Positions 44,426-52,786 of a stretch of DNA of 64,000 nucleotides are shown here, in pieces. The position numbers and the translations under genes are program-made. This stretch comes from CAZGMJ01 sp964526785 (GTDB lineage Bacteria > Planctomycetota > Phycisphaerae > Sedimentisphaerales > Anaerobacaceae): assembly GCA_964526785.1 (NCBI GenBank), contig CAZGMJ010000024.1, forward strand, positions 1-64,000. The letters run 5' to 3'. Positions within the stretch are counted from its first letter, which is position 1; every line of letters begins with the position of its first letter. The notes beneath the pieces are model-generated. The model was not told where the DNA came from and did no database searches. It was given only the letters and a program-made list of their open reading frames with translations.

Positions 44426-46200
44426 CTAAAACGGCTATGGGAACATCTGAGCAACCGAGCGGTCGGCCCCTGGCAATTGTGTTAGTCGCTTCCGGTCTCA
44501 TCGGATTCGGCCTCGGTTTGTCCAACGCGACCTGGCAGGTAACCGTCGAGACCGGCCAGGTACTTGCCGGTCTCGTGCAATACCCGAAGGACAATCCTTT
44601 CTACATCTATCACCTGAAAGTCTTCACGATCATCAATCATATCAGCGCGATATTGCTCCGCACCGGCTTGTCGGAACAAACCGCCTCCATATTGATCTCG
44701 GGCGTGCTCGGAACAATATCCTTCACGGCGATCGCTTCGCTGATCTTTGCGATCAGTCGCTGCATCGGCCTGTCCATACTCGGAACACTCCTGGTGTATC
44801 TGGCAAACCTTGTCGGCGACGGGACTGTGTATCCCATTTTGCTGATGGGCCAACCCCCCACATATGGAATTCTGGGGACCTCCTTTGCAGTCCTCGCAGT
44901 CGGCCTGATCGGATCACGGGCATACCGAGCAGGCCTGTTTTGTCTGCCGGTAGCACTCAGCGTCCATCCATCCATCGGTCTCTGGATCGCGTCGATCGGT
45001 CTCATCTGCGCGGCATCTGATTGGTCTTTTGCGAAACGCATACTGCGGCGTTGCTATCCATACCTCATCGCGGGCATTCTGCTGACCACACTGGCGGCCG
45101 CCTGGCAGATATACCTGATGCGAGGCGTACCCGATACGGATCCCCGCATACAGCAGCAGTATCTAAGCGCATTTGTCCAACATTGGGATTCGCACCGACG
45201 CCCGCTGTATGAATGTGAACCGGGGCACGGAATACTCGTTCCTTGGGGCGTCATTTACTGTGCGTATAGCATCATGACCGGATTCTGTGGCCGCAGACTC
45301 TTCGAAGATAACAAGGCGGCGGTCTTTCTCTTTCGTGTGGCAATATGGTCGGGTGCGATATCGCTGCTTCTGGGCATACTGACACATCTGCCGCCCCAGA
45401 GTATTCCAACCTCTCTGCTGATCCTCATGCCCGGCAGATACGTCAATCTCAATAACATTATGCTCGCCCCACTGGTTTTCGGCATCCTGATCTCGCCCCG
45501 ATTTCGGCCGTACATGACCAATCTCAGAATGTTCGTCCTGTTAATGGTCGGCGCATTACTCTCCCGGCACGATGAGGCACAGTTCATTGTCTTCGGCGCA
45601 ACCCTGATATGGATAATGCATGTTGCCTTGAGCAGCAAATCACCTGCAGAGCGTCCTGCAATCGGAGAAAGGACGAGGCGAATTGGCTACGCATTGGCCG
45701 CATCTGTGGCTCTCTGCGGCGTCCTGGCCATCAATCTTCCACGCGAAAAATACGTCAACCGTTTTCTGCGCCATCCCGATCCCATGCGAGATCGCACGAA
45801 CGATCCATTCTATGCCACCGTCGCTGAACGCCCCGGCCTCCTGACGATCACCCATTTCAGCCCGCTTATTCAGCTACGCACCCGTAGACCGATCCTCGCC
45901 GACATGGCATCGCCCAATTTCTTCACCTATGCACCCGAAACCGCGCCGATGTTCGATCGCATCCTTCGGCAAGTCTATGGAGTGAATCTGCTGCAACCAC
46001 CGCCTGAAAACCTCAAGCACGAGGAGATCCGCCCCGAACTCTACCGCCGGCTATGGGAAGAACGCCCCCCTTCTCAATGGAAGAACATACGCCGGACCTT
46101 CGGGACAACCGATGTCCTGACTCCCGCCGACTGGGTACTGCAACTACCCGTAGTCACTCAAGACCACCACTTCGCCCTGTACGCAATACCCGCCGATTGA
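44422..46200 (+). CDS. Polytopic membrane protein of unknown function, possible GT-C-like glycosyltransferase
   Basis: The TTG at 44422 overlaps the GT2 stop (TTGA); an ATG at 44437 is an alternative. The 592-residue protein has about ten to eleven predicted helices (for example LAIVLVASGLIGFGLGL, GTLLVYLANLVG, LIAGILLTTLAAAWQIYLM, AISLLLGILTHLPP) and a C-terminal soluble region of about 150 residues (RRPILADMASPNFFTYAPE, TTDVLTPADWVLQLPVV). That C-terminal shape recalls GT-C or DUF6798-like proteins that use polyprenyl-linked sugars. No catalytic motif is certain. It closes the operon. Confidence 0.7.
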   Translation: MTKTAMGTSEQPSGRPLAIVLVASGLIGFGLGLSNATWQVTVETGQVLAGLVQYPKDNPFYIYHLKVFTIINHISAILLRTGLSEQTASILISGVLGTISFTAIASLIFAISRCIGLSILGTLLVYLANLVGDGTVYPILLMGQPPTYGILGTSFAVLAVGLIGSRAYRAGLFCLPVALSVHPSIGLWIASIGLICAASDWSFAKRILRRCYPYLIAGILLTTLAAAWQIYLMRGVPDTDPRIQQQYLSAFVQHWDSHRRPLYECEPGHGILVPWGVIYCAYSIMTGFCGRRLFEDNKAAVFLFRVAIWSGAISLLLGILTHLPPQSIPTSLLILMPGRYVNLNNIMLAPLVFGILISPRFRPYMTNLRMFVLLMVGALLSRHDEAQFIVFGATLIWIMHVALSSKSPAERPAIGERTRRIGYALAASVALCGVLAINLPREKYVNRFLRHPDPMRDRTNDPFYATVAERPGLLTITHFSPLIQLRTRRPILADMASPNFFTYAPETAPMFDRILRQVYGVNLLQPPPENLKHEEIRPELYRRLWEERPPSQWKNIRRTFGTTDVLTPADWVLQLPVVTQDHHFALYAIPAD

Positions 46201-46249
46201 GCGTCATACACCCAATACGCAATTCAGATTCGCACACTACGCCGCCATA

Positions 46250-47836
46250 TTACTTGAAGATGCCCTGCAAAGCGTCGAAAATAGCCCGTTCGAGTTCATC
46301 CTCAGGCTCTTCTTCCTGTTCCCTGGGCTGCTCTGCGGGTTTGGGCTTCTTCACAGGTTTCCTGATTGGAACTTTGAAAGCATATGCGTCACGACAGGGC
46401 AACATCTCGGGAGAAATCTCCGACAGATCGACAGCAATGTCTTTGCCTTTCCGCTGCCAGGAAAGATTACGCTTAAGCCCCAACATGGTCACGGCCGCAT
46501 TGTCCTTCGGATCGACGTCTCTTAGAATCAGTTCACGGCCCGGCCATCGCGGCGCAATCGCATAGATTAGCTCCGGTTTGCTCGTGAAGAAAACCTCAAT
46601 GGATGCCCGCCCCTTCTCAGACGGCTCCACCAAATCGAGAATGCTGTACTGCGTCTTGTGCTGGCCGTAAGAACGATCGGGCACGTCTCCCTGGCTCCAC
46701 TGACAGTTGCGATTCCACGCCTTTGTGCCATAGATCGCCTCGCCGTTAACGCTAAGCCATCGTCCGATGCCCAACAGCCGGTCCTGCATGATCAAAGGAA
46801 TGCGGCCGTCAGCCGTCGGCCCGACGTCCAGCAGCAGATTGCCGCCTCGGCTGACAAGGTCCACCATCATCAGCACCAGTTCGCGGACGCCCTTGTAATT
46901 GCTCAGCGGCTCGTTGCGATTGTAGCCGAACGAATTTCCGATGCCGCGGTTCTCTTCCCACGGATGCGTGCCCTGGTCGAGACCTGCTCCGTATTCCGTG
47001 GTATAATATCCGCCGTGCTTGTGCCGAATGTCCTTGCCCCATCGATCGTTTATCACAACCTCGTTGCGCACGGGCGATTCGTTGAACAGCCATGCGAGCA
47101 GCTCGGGAGATTTCCATTGTTTATCCGTCATGTCCCACTCGCCGTCGCTGAAAATCAAGGCAGGCTTGTAGTTGGTGACAACATCCTTGAACTGCGGCCA
47201 CATATGCTCGGTCACGTAGCGCTGTCGATCCATGCGCCACAGCGGGTTGAACCATTCGTACAGTGAATAGTACAGCCCCATCTTCAGATTCGCGCGGCGA
47301 ACCGCTGCACCGAGTTCCCCCAGCAAGTCCCGCCTCGGACCGACCTCCGTGCTGTTCCATAGCCTGCCCCAGGTCTTGTTCGCCTCCTCGCTGGGCCACA
47401 GACAGAAACCATCGTGGTGCTTGGATGTCAGGACCACGTACTTGGCCCCCGCTCTGGCAAACAGGTCGGCCCACTCCGCCGGCTCGAACAACTCGCACCT
47501 GAACATCGGCGCAAAGACGCTGTAGGCAAGAGACGAGCCGTAGTTCTCCCTGTGAAACTTGCCCCAGTCATTGTCCTGAAGTGTCCCGTCTGCATTAAAC
47601 GCATGACGCCAGTACCACTCCGAGTAGGCGTCCTCAGGTCCCCAGGCCGGAACGGAATAGATGCCCCAGTGAATGAAAATCCCGAACTTCGCGTCCAGGA
47701 ACCACTCCGGCGTCGGTCGACTGTCCAGCGACTGCCAGTTCGGTTCGTACCGCTTCTGTGCCGCCTCCGCTGTAGCAATAATCGCCGGCAGCACAACTAT
47801 CGTCAAGAGAACATACTTCACGGTTTTACACTGCAT
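46250..47836 (-). CDS. Alpha-L-fucosidase, glycoside hydrolase family 29
   Basis: A 528-residue secreted enzyme (signal peptide 1-26; GGAGGTG upstream). GH29 signatures: AKFGIFIHWGIYSVPAWG (49-66), VVLTSKHHDGFCLWPS (134-149) and the nucleophile Asp231 in ALIFSDGEWDM. The conserved GGNLLLDVGPTADGRIP follows. The C-terminal about 40 residues are an unusual Lys/Pro/Glu-rich tail with a short helix at the end. It removes alpha-linked fucose, presumably from an algal or host glycan, and is convergent with the polysaccharide operon. Confidence 0.93.
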   Translation of the reverse strand: MQCKTVKYVLLTIVVLPAIIATAEAAQKRYEPNWQSLDSRPTPEWFLDAKFGIFIHWGIYSVPAWGPEDAYSEWYWRHAFNADGTLQDNDWGKFHRENYGSSLAYSVFAPMFRCELFEPAEWADLFARAGAKYVVLTSKHHDGFCLWPSEEANKTWGRLWNSTEVGPRRDLLGELGAAVRRANLKMGLYYSLYEWFNPLWRMDRQRYVTEHMWPQFKDVVTNYKPALIFSDGEWDMTDKQWKSPELLAWLFNESPVRNEVVINDRWGKDIRHKHGGYYTTEYGAGLDQGTHPWEENRGIGNSFGYNRNEPLSNYKGVRELVLMMVDLVSRGGNLLLDVGPTADGRIPLIMQDRLLGIGRWLSVNGEAIYGTKAWNRNCQWSQGDVPDRSYGQHKTQYSILDLVEPSEKGRASIEVFFTSKPELIYAIAPRWPGRELILRDVDPKDNAAVTMLGLKRNLSWQRKGKDIAVDLSEISPEMLPCRDAYAFKVPIRKPVKKPKPAEQPREQEEEPEDELERAIFDALQGIFK

Positions 47837-47932
47837 TTTTCACCTCCGAGGTCAACTCTATCTGCACGCCCAACTACGAAACGACACAGCGGGCCTCTTG
47901 CACTTGTGTGATTTAGAAATCTCGATATGTGC

Positions 47933-48811
47933 CTATTCGTCTTTCTTCTTGTCGCCGAAAAGCCCCTTCAGCCCGTCAGCTACTCCCTCCCCAACTTCGC
48001 CGACCCCCTTCATCACGCCCTCGCCTATATCTCCACCTTTCTGAATGGCATCCACGCCGGCCTCGATACTCGTCCCGATGATCTTGCCGCTGCCGTCGAG
48101 CAGCGCCGCCGGCAAAGCGCCCAGTTTTTCCAACTCCGTCCCGATCGAGCCCAGCATCTCCTTGGGAAGCACACCCGTACCCTTCTCCGCAACACCGCCC
48201 GCGATAGCAACCAGAACCTTGGCAATAACGCCGCCGGCGTCCAGCGCCTTGTCGCCACCCAGATCTTCCATCGTGATCTTCGACAAATCGAGTGTGAGCG
48301 TGTCGACCCTGCCAGGAACAGGCAGGAGTTTCACTTTCGCCTTTGCGTTCGTGATCTCCAACAGGTCAATATGGACTTTCTTGCCCGACGGTTCGCCCGA
48401 ACCGCTCGGCGGAAGCGAATTCAACACCTCTTTGATGTTATTCTTCAGCAAATCCTTCTGCTCGAGTACCACAACTACACCGTCGAGTTGGATGCGTTTG
48501 ATCTGCACGGTGTCACTGAGAAGCGATCCGGTATCGACGGCCACTTTGCCTTGCGGCAGTTCGAGCAAATGTTTGTGCTCATAGCCCTGCGGATTCGCAA
48601 TGGTCAAATCCCCCAGTGCAAGACTCCCGCCAAAAACGGAAAGATTCGCTGAGCCGACGGTGACCGGAACACTCAATTTCTGACTGCCGCCGTACTCTAT
48701 GCCCTTCTTGACGGCACTGTCGGCAAAAACGCTCACTGCAATAATCACAACCAGCAGCACAACAAGCAGCACCGCAACCACACCGAGCAGTTTCTTCAGG
48801 GGGTTCTTCAT
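47933..48811 (-). CDS. AsmA-like membrane-anchored protein
   Basis: The start at 48811 (GGAAAGGA upstream) gives 292 residues. A single N-terminal transmembrane helix (LLGVVAVLLVVLLVVIIAVSV) is followed by AsmA/TamB-type beta-rich repeats (VGSANLSVFGGSLALGDLTIANP; VQIKRIQLDGVVVVLEQKDLL) and an amphipathic Gly-rich C-terminus (GGDIGEGVMKGVGEVGEGV). AsmA-like proteins act in envelope lipid transport or outer-membrane homeostasis. This one is short and its substrate is unknown. Confidence 0.75.
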   Translation of the reverse strand: MKNPLKKLLGVVAVLLVVLLVVIIAVSVFADSAVKKGIEYGGSQKLSVPVTVGSANLSVFGGSLALGDLTIANPQGYEHKHLLELPQGKVAVDTGSLLSDTVQIKRIQLDGVVVVLEQKDLLKNNIKEVLNSLPPSGSGEPSGKKVHIDLLEITNAKAKVKLLPVPGRVDTLTLDLSKITMEDLGGDKALDAGGVIAKVLVAIAGGVAEKGTGVLPKEMLGSIGTELEKLGALPAALLDGSGKIIGTSIEAGVDAIQKGGDIGEGVMKGVGEVGEGVADGLKGLFGDKKKDE

Positions 48812-49114
48812 AGTCGTGTCCTTTCCTTTCATGCGCCGACGCGCTCAAGGCAGTCCATGCCCCGCACAAACACACAATCTGAACATTTCGATTCAGTAAT
48901 ATATATTAACCTTCCTGTGCGCATGTGCCAACAGTCTTATGACGCATCTTTTGGGCCAAATTCGCAAAAGCGAAGCAGGGAATCCCCTTGCGAACCAAGG
49001 GTTTGAAGTCAGCTACAAACCGAAAGAGTAGCTCCGGCGACCTCCATTCCCCCGCCGGAACTCGCATGAGAAGTCTGTACTCGCGGCAGCCTTGCCGCAA
49101 CCGCAGATGTGGCC

Positions 49115-49333
49115 TTAGTGGCCGTGCCGGTAACGCGGTTGGCACTGTGGCCTTCCCGGCCTGATGATCACGCTATGCGGATAGACTGCCGGCCTTCTAT
49201 AAACCACGACCGACCTTGGGGCACACGCCGCAGGCCTGCGCCGCACACAGTACGTATCGTAGGTATTGATCTCGCAACCGGCAATGCACACGCCTGAAAT
49301 CAGCAGTATGGTTGTCAGCAGTATCCGTTTCAT
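49115..49333 (-). CDS. Small cysteine-containing lipoprotein
   Basis: A 72-residue protein with a lipoprotein signal: KR, hydrophobic TTILLISGVCIAGC, lipobox I-A-G-C. The mature part is rich in Arg, Pro and Tyr with several Cys (RRRPAACAPRS) and a His/Arg-rich end. GGGAGG lies about nine bases before the ATG. The function is unknown. The 300 bases between this gene and the AsmA-like gene (48812-49114) show no further gene. Confidence 0.6.
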   Translation of the reverse strand: MKRILLTTILLISGVCIAGCEINTYDTYCVRRRPAACAPRSVVVYRRPAVYPHSVIIRPGRPQCQPRYRHGH

Positions 49334-49358
49334 TGGTGAATCCTCCCATAAGATGGCG

Positions 49359-49514
49359 TTATCCCTTGCGAGCGGTCGCGCGTCGGGGCACCGATAATTG
49401 GGTCCAGACCTCCATTTTGCTTTCCCAGCGATGCGCGTCTATGCAGGTATGCGGGCGAACCGCCGGTCGAAACCACTTCTGCAGCCGTCTTGTCATGTTG
49501 CGAATACTAATCAT
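49359..49514 (-). CDS. Possible 51-residue hypothetical protein
   Basis: A short ORF starts at ATG 49514 with GAGGTG six bases upstream and ends 26 bases before the small lipoprotein start on the same strand. The product is basic with several Trp and Arg residues and starts MISIRNMTRRLQKWF, an amphipathic helix. It could be a small protein or chance. Nothing further can be assigned. Confidence 0.3.
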   Translation of the reverse strand: MISIRNMTRRLQKWFRPAVRPHTCIDAHRWESKMEVWTQLSVPRRATARKG

Positions 49515-49726
49515 TTCCGGCACCTCACGATCGTCCTTGTGGAAGAACTTCTCTACTCGTAAAAGGCACAAGACCGCACAACGGTAACGCAAGATAGCTT
49601 ACAGGCACTGATTGCCGCGTTGGCCCTCGCGCAGGCAAACAACGGAACTTTTTTCCAAATCCGCCCTTTTTTTGTTGCACACAACCGCCAATATTGTTAA
49701 CGTACTGTTACAAGTGAGTCTCCCAA

Positions 49727-49783
49727 GCCCCTGAGTAAGACTCCTCTCCCTCCTCTTCCGCATGAACTCAGGGGCATTTTTTT
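49727..49783 (+). ncRNA. Intrinsic terminator with a C/U-rich loop, candidate 3' end of a small RNA
   Basis: GCCCCTGAGT (49727-49736) pairs exactly with ACTCAGGGGC (49766-49775) over 29 nt and is followed by ATTTTTTT. The loop is a pyrimidine stretch with CTCCTCTCCCTCCTCTTCC, complementary to Shine-Dalgarno GGAGG sequences. No protein gene lies upstream on the plus strand for over 3 kb, so the terminator probably ends a small RNA beginning somewhere around 49640-49710. A clear promoter was not found. The rest of 49515-50061 shows no gene. Confidence 0.45.
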
Positions 49784-50061
49784 CTTCTTCACAGCAACCT
49801 GCTCCTGGAATGTGCGCCGGATATCAGGTCACATGCGCGGAGCACATCGCCAATGCGACAGCGATTTTCGAAGACCAAAGTGCCTGAGAGAGTGAATTTG
49901 CGTTCTACTTGTCTGCACGTTACACTGAAGCCAAGGGCCTCGTCGGCTGATTTGCCTTCACCCGCTCGACAATAGCTGTGCGCCCAGGTTCGTAGAGTAG
50001 CTGCGACAAGAAGTACAACTTTACAGCGATCACATGGCTTGACAAACGCCGGGAATATGCC

Positions 50062-50718
50062 ATGCAGATACCCTTTACTACTAAAGAATTCTTCGACGTA
50101 TTCGAATCGTATAATACGGGCATAGCAACCGCCCAGATCATAGCCTATGCCCTTGGCTGCATAACCGTCATTTTGGCCAGAAAGGCCGATCTACAGCGTA
50201 GCCGAGTCATTGTCGCCCTGCTCGCCCTGTTCTGGTTTTGGATCGGTATCTTCTACCACATCATGCATTTCGCACAGATCAATCCGGCAGCGCGCTTTTT
50301 CGGAGCGATGTTCGTCGCTCAGGGCCTGATCTTTATCATAGCCGGTTGCGTCTATGGAAAACTTCGTTTTTCTTTCAAACGCAGACCGATTCCTCTCGTT
50401 GGGGTGGCCTTTATAGTCTACGCCATGGCAATCTACCCTGCCATAGGCGCGCTATTTGGGCACATGTACCCGCGCTGCCCCGTCTTCGGAGTAGCGCCCT
50501 GCCCCACGGTCATCTTCACATTCGGGCTGTTGCTCTGGACATCTACACCTGTGCCAATGTACGTACTGATTATTCCGTTCCTTTGGTCCCTGATCGGCTT
50601 TTCTGCAGCTCTGCGATTGGGAGTCCCACAGGACTACGGCATGGTTGTAGCAGGCATCCTTGGTACTATCCTGATCATTATGAAGAACCGGCGATTGCGA
50701 TCATGCTCAGGGAATTAG
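50062..50718 (+). CDS. DUF6064-family membrane protein
   Basis: A 218-residue protein with six to seven hydrophobic segments (IIAYALGCITVILA; VIVALLALFWFWIGIFYHIMHFA; IPLVGVAFIVYAMAIYPAIGALFGHMYP and others). The N-terminal IPFTTKEFFDVFESYNTGI matches the DUF6064 start pattern, in which a Tyr-Asn pair precedes the first helix. The family is uncharacterised. It is followed 146 bases later by the GH16 gene, which lies in a different frame. Confidence 0.75.
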   Translation: MQIPFTTKEFFDVFESYNTGIATAQIIAYALGCITVILARKADLQRSRVIVALLALFWFWIGIFYHIMHFAQINPAARFFGAMFVAQGLIFIIAGCVYGKLRFSFKRRPIPLVGVAFIVYAMAIYPAIGALFGHMYPRCPVFGVAPCPTVIFTFGLLLWTSTPVPMYVLIIPFLWSLIGFSAALRLGVPQDYGMVVAGILGTILIIMKNRRLRSCSGN

Positions 50719-50864
50719 CTGTTGCGCACTTGTATCGCATACTGCGATCTTACCAGGCACGAGCACACTGCAGATGGTCGGCCTTGACCAGACACCGCCA
50801 TAGCCTTTATGCTTACGCTCGTTTGATTCAGATTTGCCAATATGCACGATGGAGAACACATATA

Positions 50865-51680
50865 ATGAAGACGCACGGCATCCTTCTCATCATCGCACTT
50901 TCGAGCACGACCCTGCTCGTGGCATCCTGCAGTGGAAACACCGATTCCACAGGTAGCCGCAACAGGTTGCCTGTTGGCGAACAATACGAATTATTCTGGG
51001 CGGATGAATTTGAGGGAGAGAAGCTGGATACGGACAAATGGGACTACCGCGCGCTCGGACCACGCCGAGACGCCGTCAACGTCAAAGATACAGTGGCGCT
51101 GGACGGCAACGGCCACCTGATCCTGACCACCAAACGCCGCGGCGACACCTGCCACACGGCAATGATAGGCACGCAGGGTAAGTTCGAAACCGCATTTGGC
51201 TATTTCGAGTGCCGCGCCAAACTGCAGAAGCAGATTGGGCATTGGTCGGCATTCTGGCTTCAGAGCCCGACTCTGGGCAAACCCCTCGGCAATCCCCGGA
51301 AAGCGGGAACGGAAATCGATATTTTCGAGTATCTGCGAAAGGATGGCCCGCGCGTACACCATAACCTGCATTGGGACGGCTATGGCAAGGAGCATAAGAC
51401 CACCGGCACGACAGTAACCGTCCCTGGCTTGGAAGAAGGCTGGCATACATTCGGCTTACTCTGGACGGAAGAACAATACGTCTTCTACGTCGATGGGAAC
51501 CAGACATGGCGGACGGACAAGGGCGTTTCCCATCGTCCCGAATACATCATATTGAGCCTTGAGGTCGGCAAATGGGCTGGCGACATCGAGCAGGCCGATC
51601 TGCCGGACCACCTGTCCGTGGATTATGTTCGAGTATATAAGAAGAAGCCCTCTCAAGATCAGTTGGACGAGAACAAATAG
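50865..51680 (+). CDS. Glycoside hydrolase family 16 lipoprotein (beta-glucanase-like)
   Basis: The ATG at 50865, with GGAG ten bases upstream, gives 271 residues; longer upstream frame lacks coding character. A lipoprotein signal ends LLVASC (Cys22). The GH16 catalytic motif EIDIFE is at 150-155 (nucleophile Glu150, Asp152, acid/base Glu155), with FGYFECRAKL and YVFYVDGNQTWR typical of beta-1,3(4)-glucanases and agarases/carrageenases. The exact substrate cannot be set without structure-based comparison. It should sit in the outer membrane or periplasm. Confidence 0.92.
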   Translation: MKTHGILLIIALSSTTLLVASCSGNTDSTGSRNRLPVGEQYELFWADEFEGEKLDTDKWDYRALGPRRDAVNVKDTVALDGNGHLILTTKRRGDTCHTAMIGTQGKFETAFGYFECRAKLQKQIGHWSAFWLQSPTLGKPLGNPRKAGTEIDIFEYLRKDGPRVHHNLHWDGYGKEHKTTGTTVTVPGLEEGWHTFGLLWTEEQYVFYVDGNQTWRTDKGVSHRPEYIILSLEVGKWAGDIEQADLPDHLSVDYVRVYKKKPSQDQLDENK

Positions 51681-51757
51681 CAATCCCCCGTACTCTCACC
51701 CTTTCGGACCGCATCACATTCCTCGCCCTTACGGCAATAGGTACTGCTATGGCTCTC

Positions 51758-51787
51758 TTGACACGCTACGCCCATTGGCGGTATGCT
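51758..51787 (+). promoter_or_regulatory. Candidate promoter of the ABC exporter unit
   Basis: A perfect TTGACA (51758-51763) and TATGCT (51782-51787) are spaced by 18 bases, about 90 bases before the ATPase ATG at 51878. Confidence 0.45.
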
Positions 51788-51877
51788 CGTGCAGCATTGG
51801 CAGGATCAGAAAGGATTGAATGCACATTCGCTGCAACCGAAACGGTACAGCACGATCTTCTTTCGCTCTTCTAATCT

Positions 51878-52786
51878 ATGGAAGCCGTAGTCCTCGAAAA
51901 TGTGAACAAGTCCTTCGGCCCGGTGCAAGCTGTTGCAGATGTGACCGGACATATAGCAGCCGGCACGGTCTGCGGCTTTCTCGGCCCCAACGGGGCGGGC
52001 AAGACGACAACAATCCGAATGATTATGGATATCATTCAGCCCGATGCGGGACGGATCGCGGTGCTGGGCAACAGTTCGGCCCGTGCGGCCAGGTCGCAAG
52101 TCGGCTATATGCCCGAAGAACGAGGCCTGTATCGCAAAATGACAGCGGCCAAAGTGCTGTCGTATTTCGGTTCGCTAAAGGGCGTCGAAAACCGAACTCT
52201 GGGCCGGCAGGTGGCCAAATGGCTCAAGCGTGTCGACTTGTCAAACTGGGCGGACAAGAAGGTCGAGGAACTCAGTCGCGGGATGCATCAAAAGCTTCAG
52301 TTCGCCGTCACTGTCATCAATGACCCCGATCTGCTCATCTTGGATGAGCCGTTTTCGGGCCTCGACCCGCTCAACACCGATCTCCTTAGAGCGATCATTC
52401 GCGAAATGAAGGATGCCGGACGAACGGTCATCTTCTCGACGCACGCCATGCATGAGGCCGAGACCTTGTGCGACGATATCATCTTGATCAACAAAGGAAA
52501 AGTGGTCCTGGACGGACCCTTGGCCCGGATTCGAGAACAGAACAGGCTCTCCGCGGTGTCGGTCCGAATCGAAGGAAATGCAGATTTCATTCGGACTCTG
52601 CCCGGCGTTACGGCCGTTACTCGAAACGCCGATAGAATCGAGATCGCTCTGGCCGAAGATGGCGATACACAGGAACTGCTGCTGGATATCGCCAGGCGCG
52701 TTCGCGTGCGGTCTTTCGAGGAGAAAATCCCTTCGCTTCACGAGATCTTTGTCAGCATGGTTGGACGAGATGGGAAAGATTCTTAG
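51878..52786 (+). CDS. ABC transporter ATP-binding protein (NatA-like)
   Basis: A 302-residue ATPase with Walker A GPNGAGKTT, signature LSRGMHQKL in place of LSGGQ (as in NatA/DrrA-type), Walker B LLILDEPFSGLDP and switch His in IFSTHAMHEAE. A C-terminal domain of about 80 residues follows. It is typical for type-2 ABC exporters that expel Na+, antibiotics or lipids. Its last codons overlap the permease start by 17 bases, showing one operon. Confidence 0.93.
   Translation: MEAVVLENVNKSFGPVQAVADVTGHIAAGTVCGFLGPNGAGKTTTIRMIMDIIQPDAGRIAVLGNSSARAARSQVGYMPEERGLYRKMTAAKVLSYFGSLKGVENRTLGRQVAKWLKRVDLSNWADKKVEELSRGMHQKLQFAVTVINDPDLLILDEPFSGLDPLNTDLLRAIIREMKDAGRTVIFSTHAMHEAETLCDDIILINKGKVVLDGPLARIREQNRLSAVSVRIEGNADFIRTLPGVTAVTRNADRIEIALAEDGDTQELLLDIARRVRVRSFEEKIPSLHEIFVSMVGRDGKDS

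Noticed and set aside
50238..50864. Upstream in-frame extension of the GH16 gene
   Set aside because: It overlaps the DUF6064 gene in another frame; the GH16 lipoprotein signal begins at 50865.
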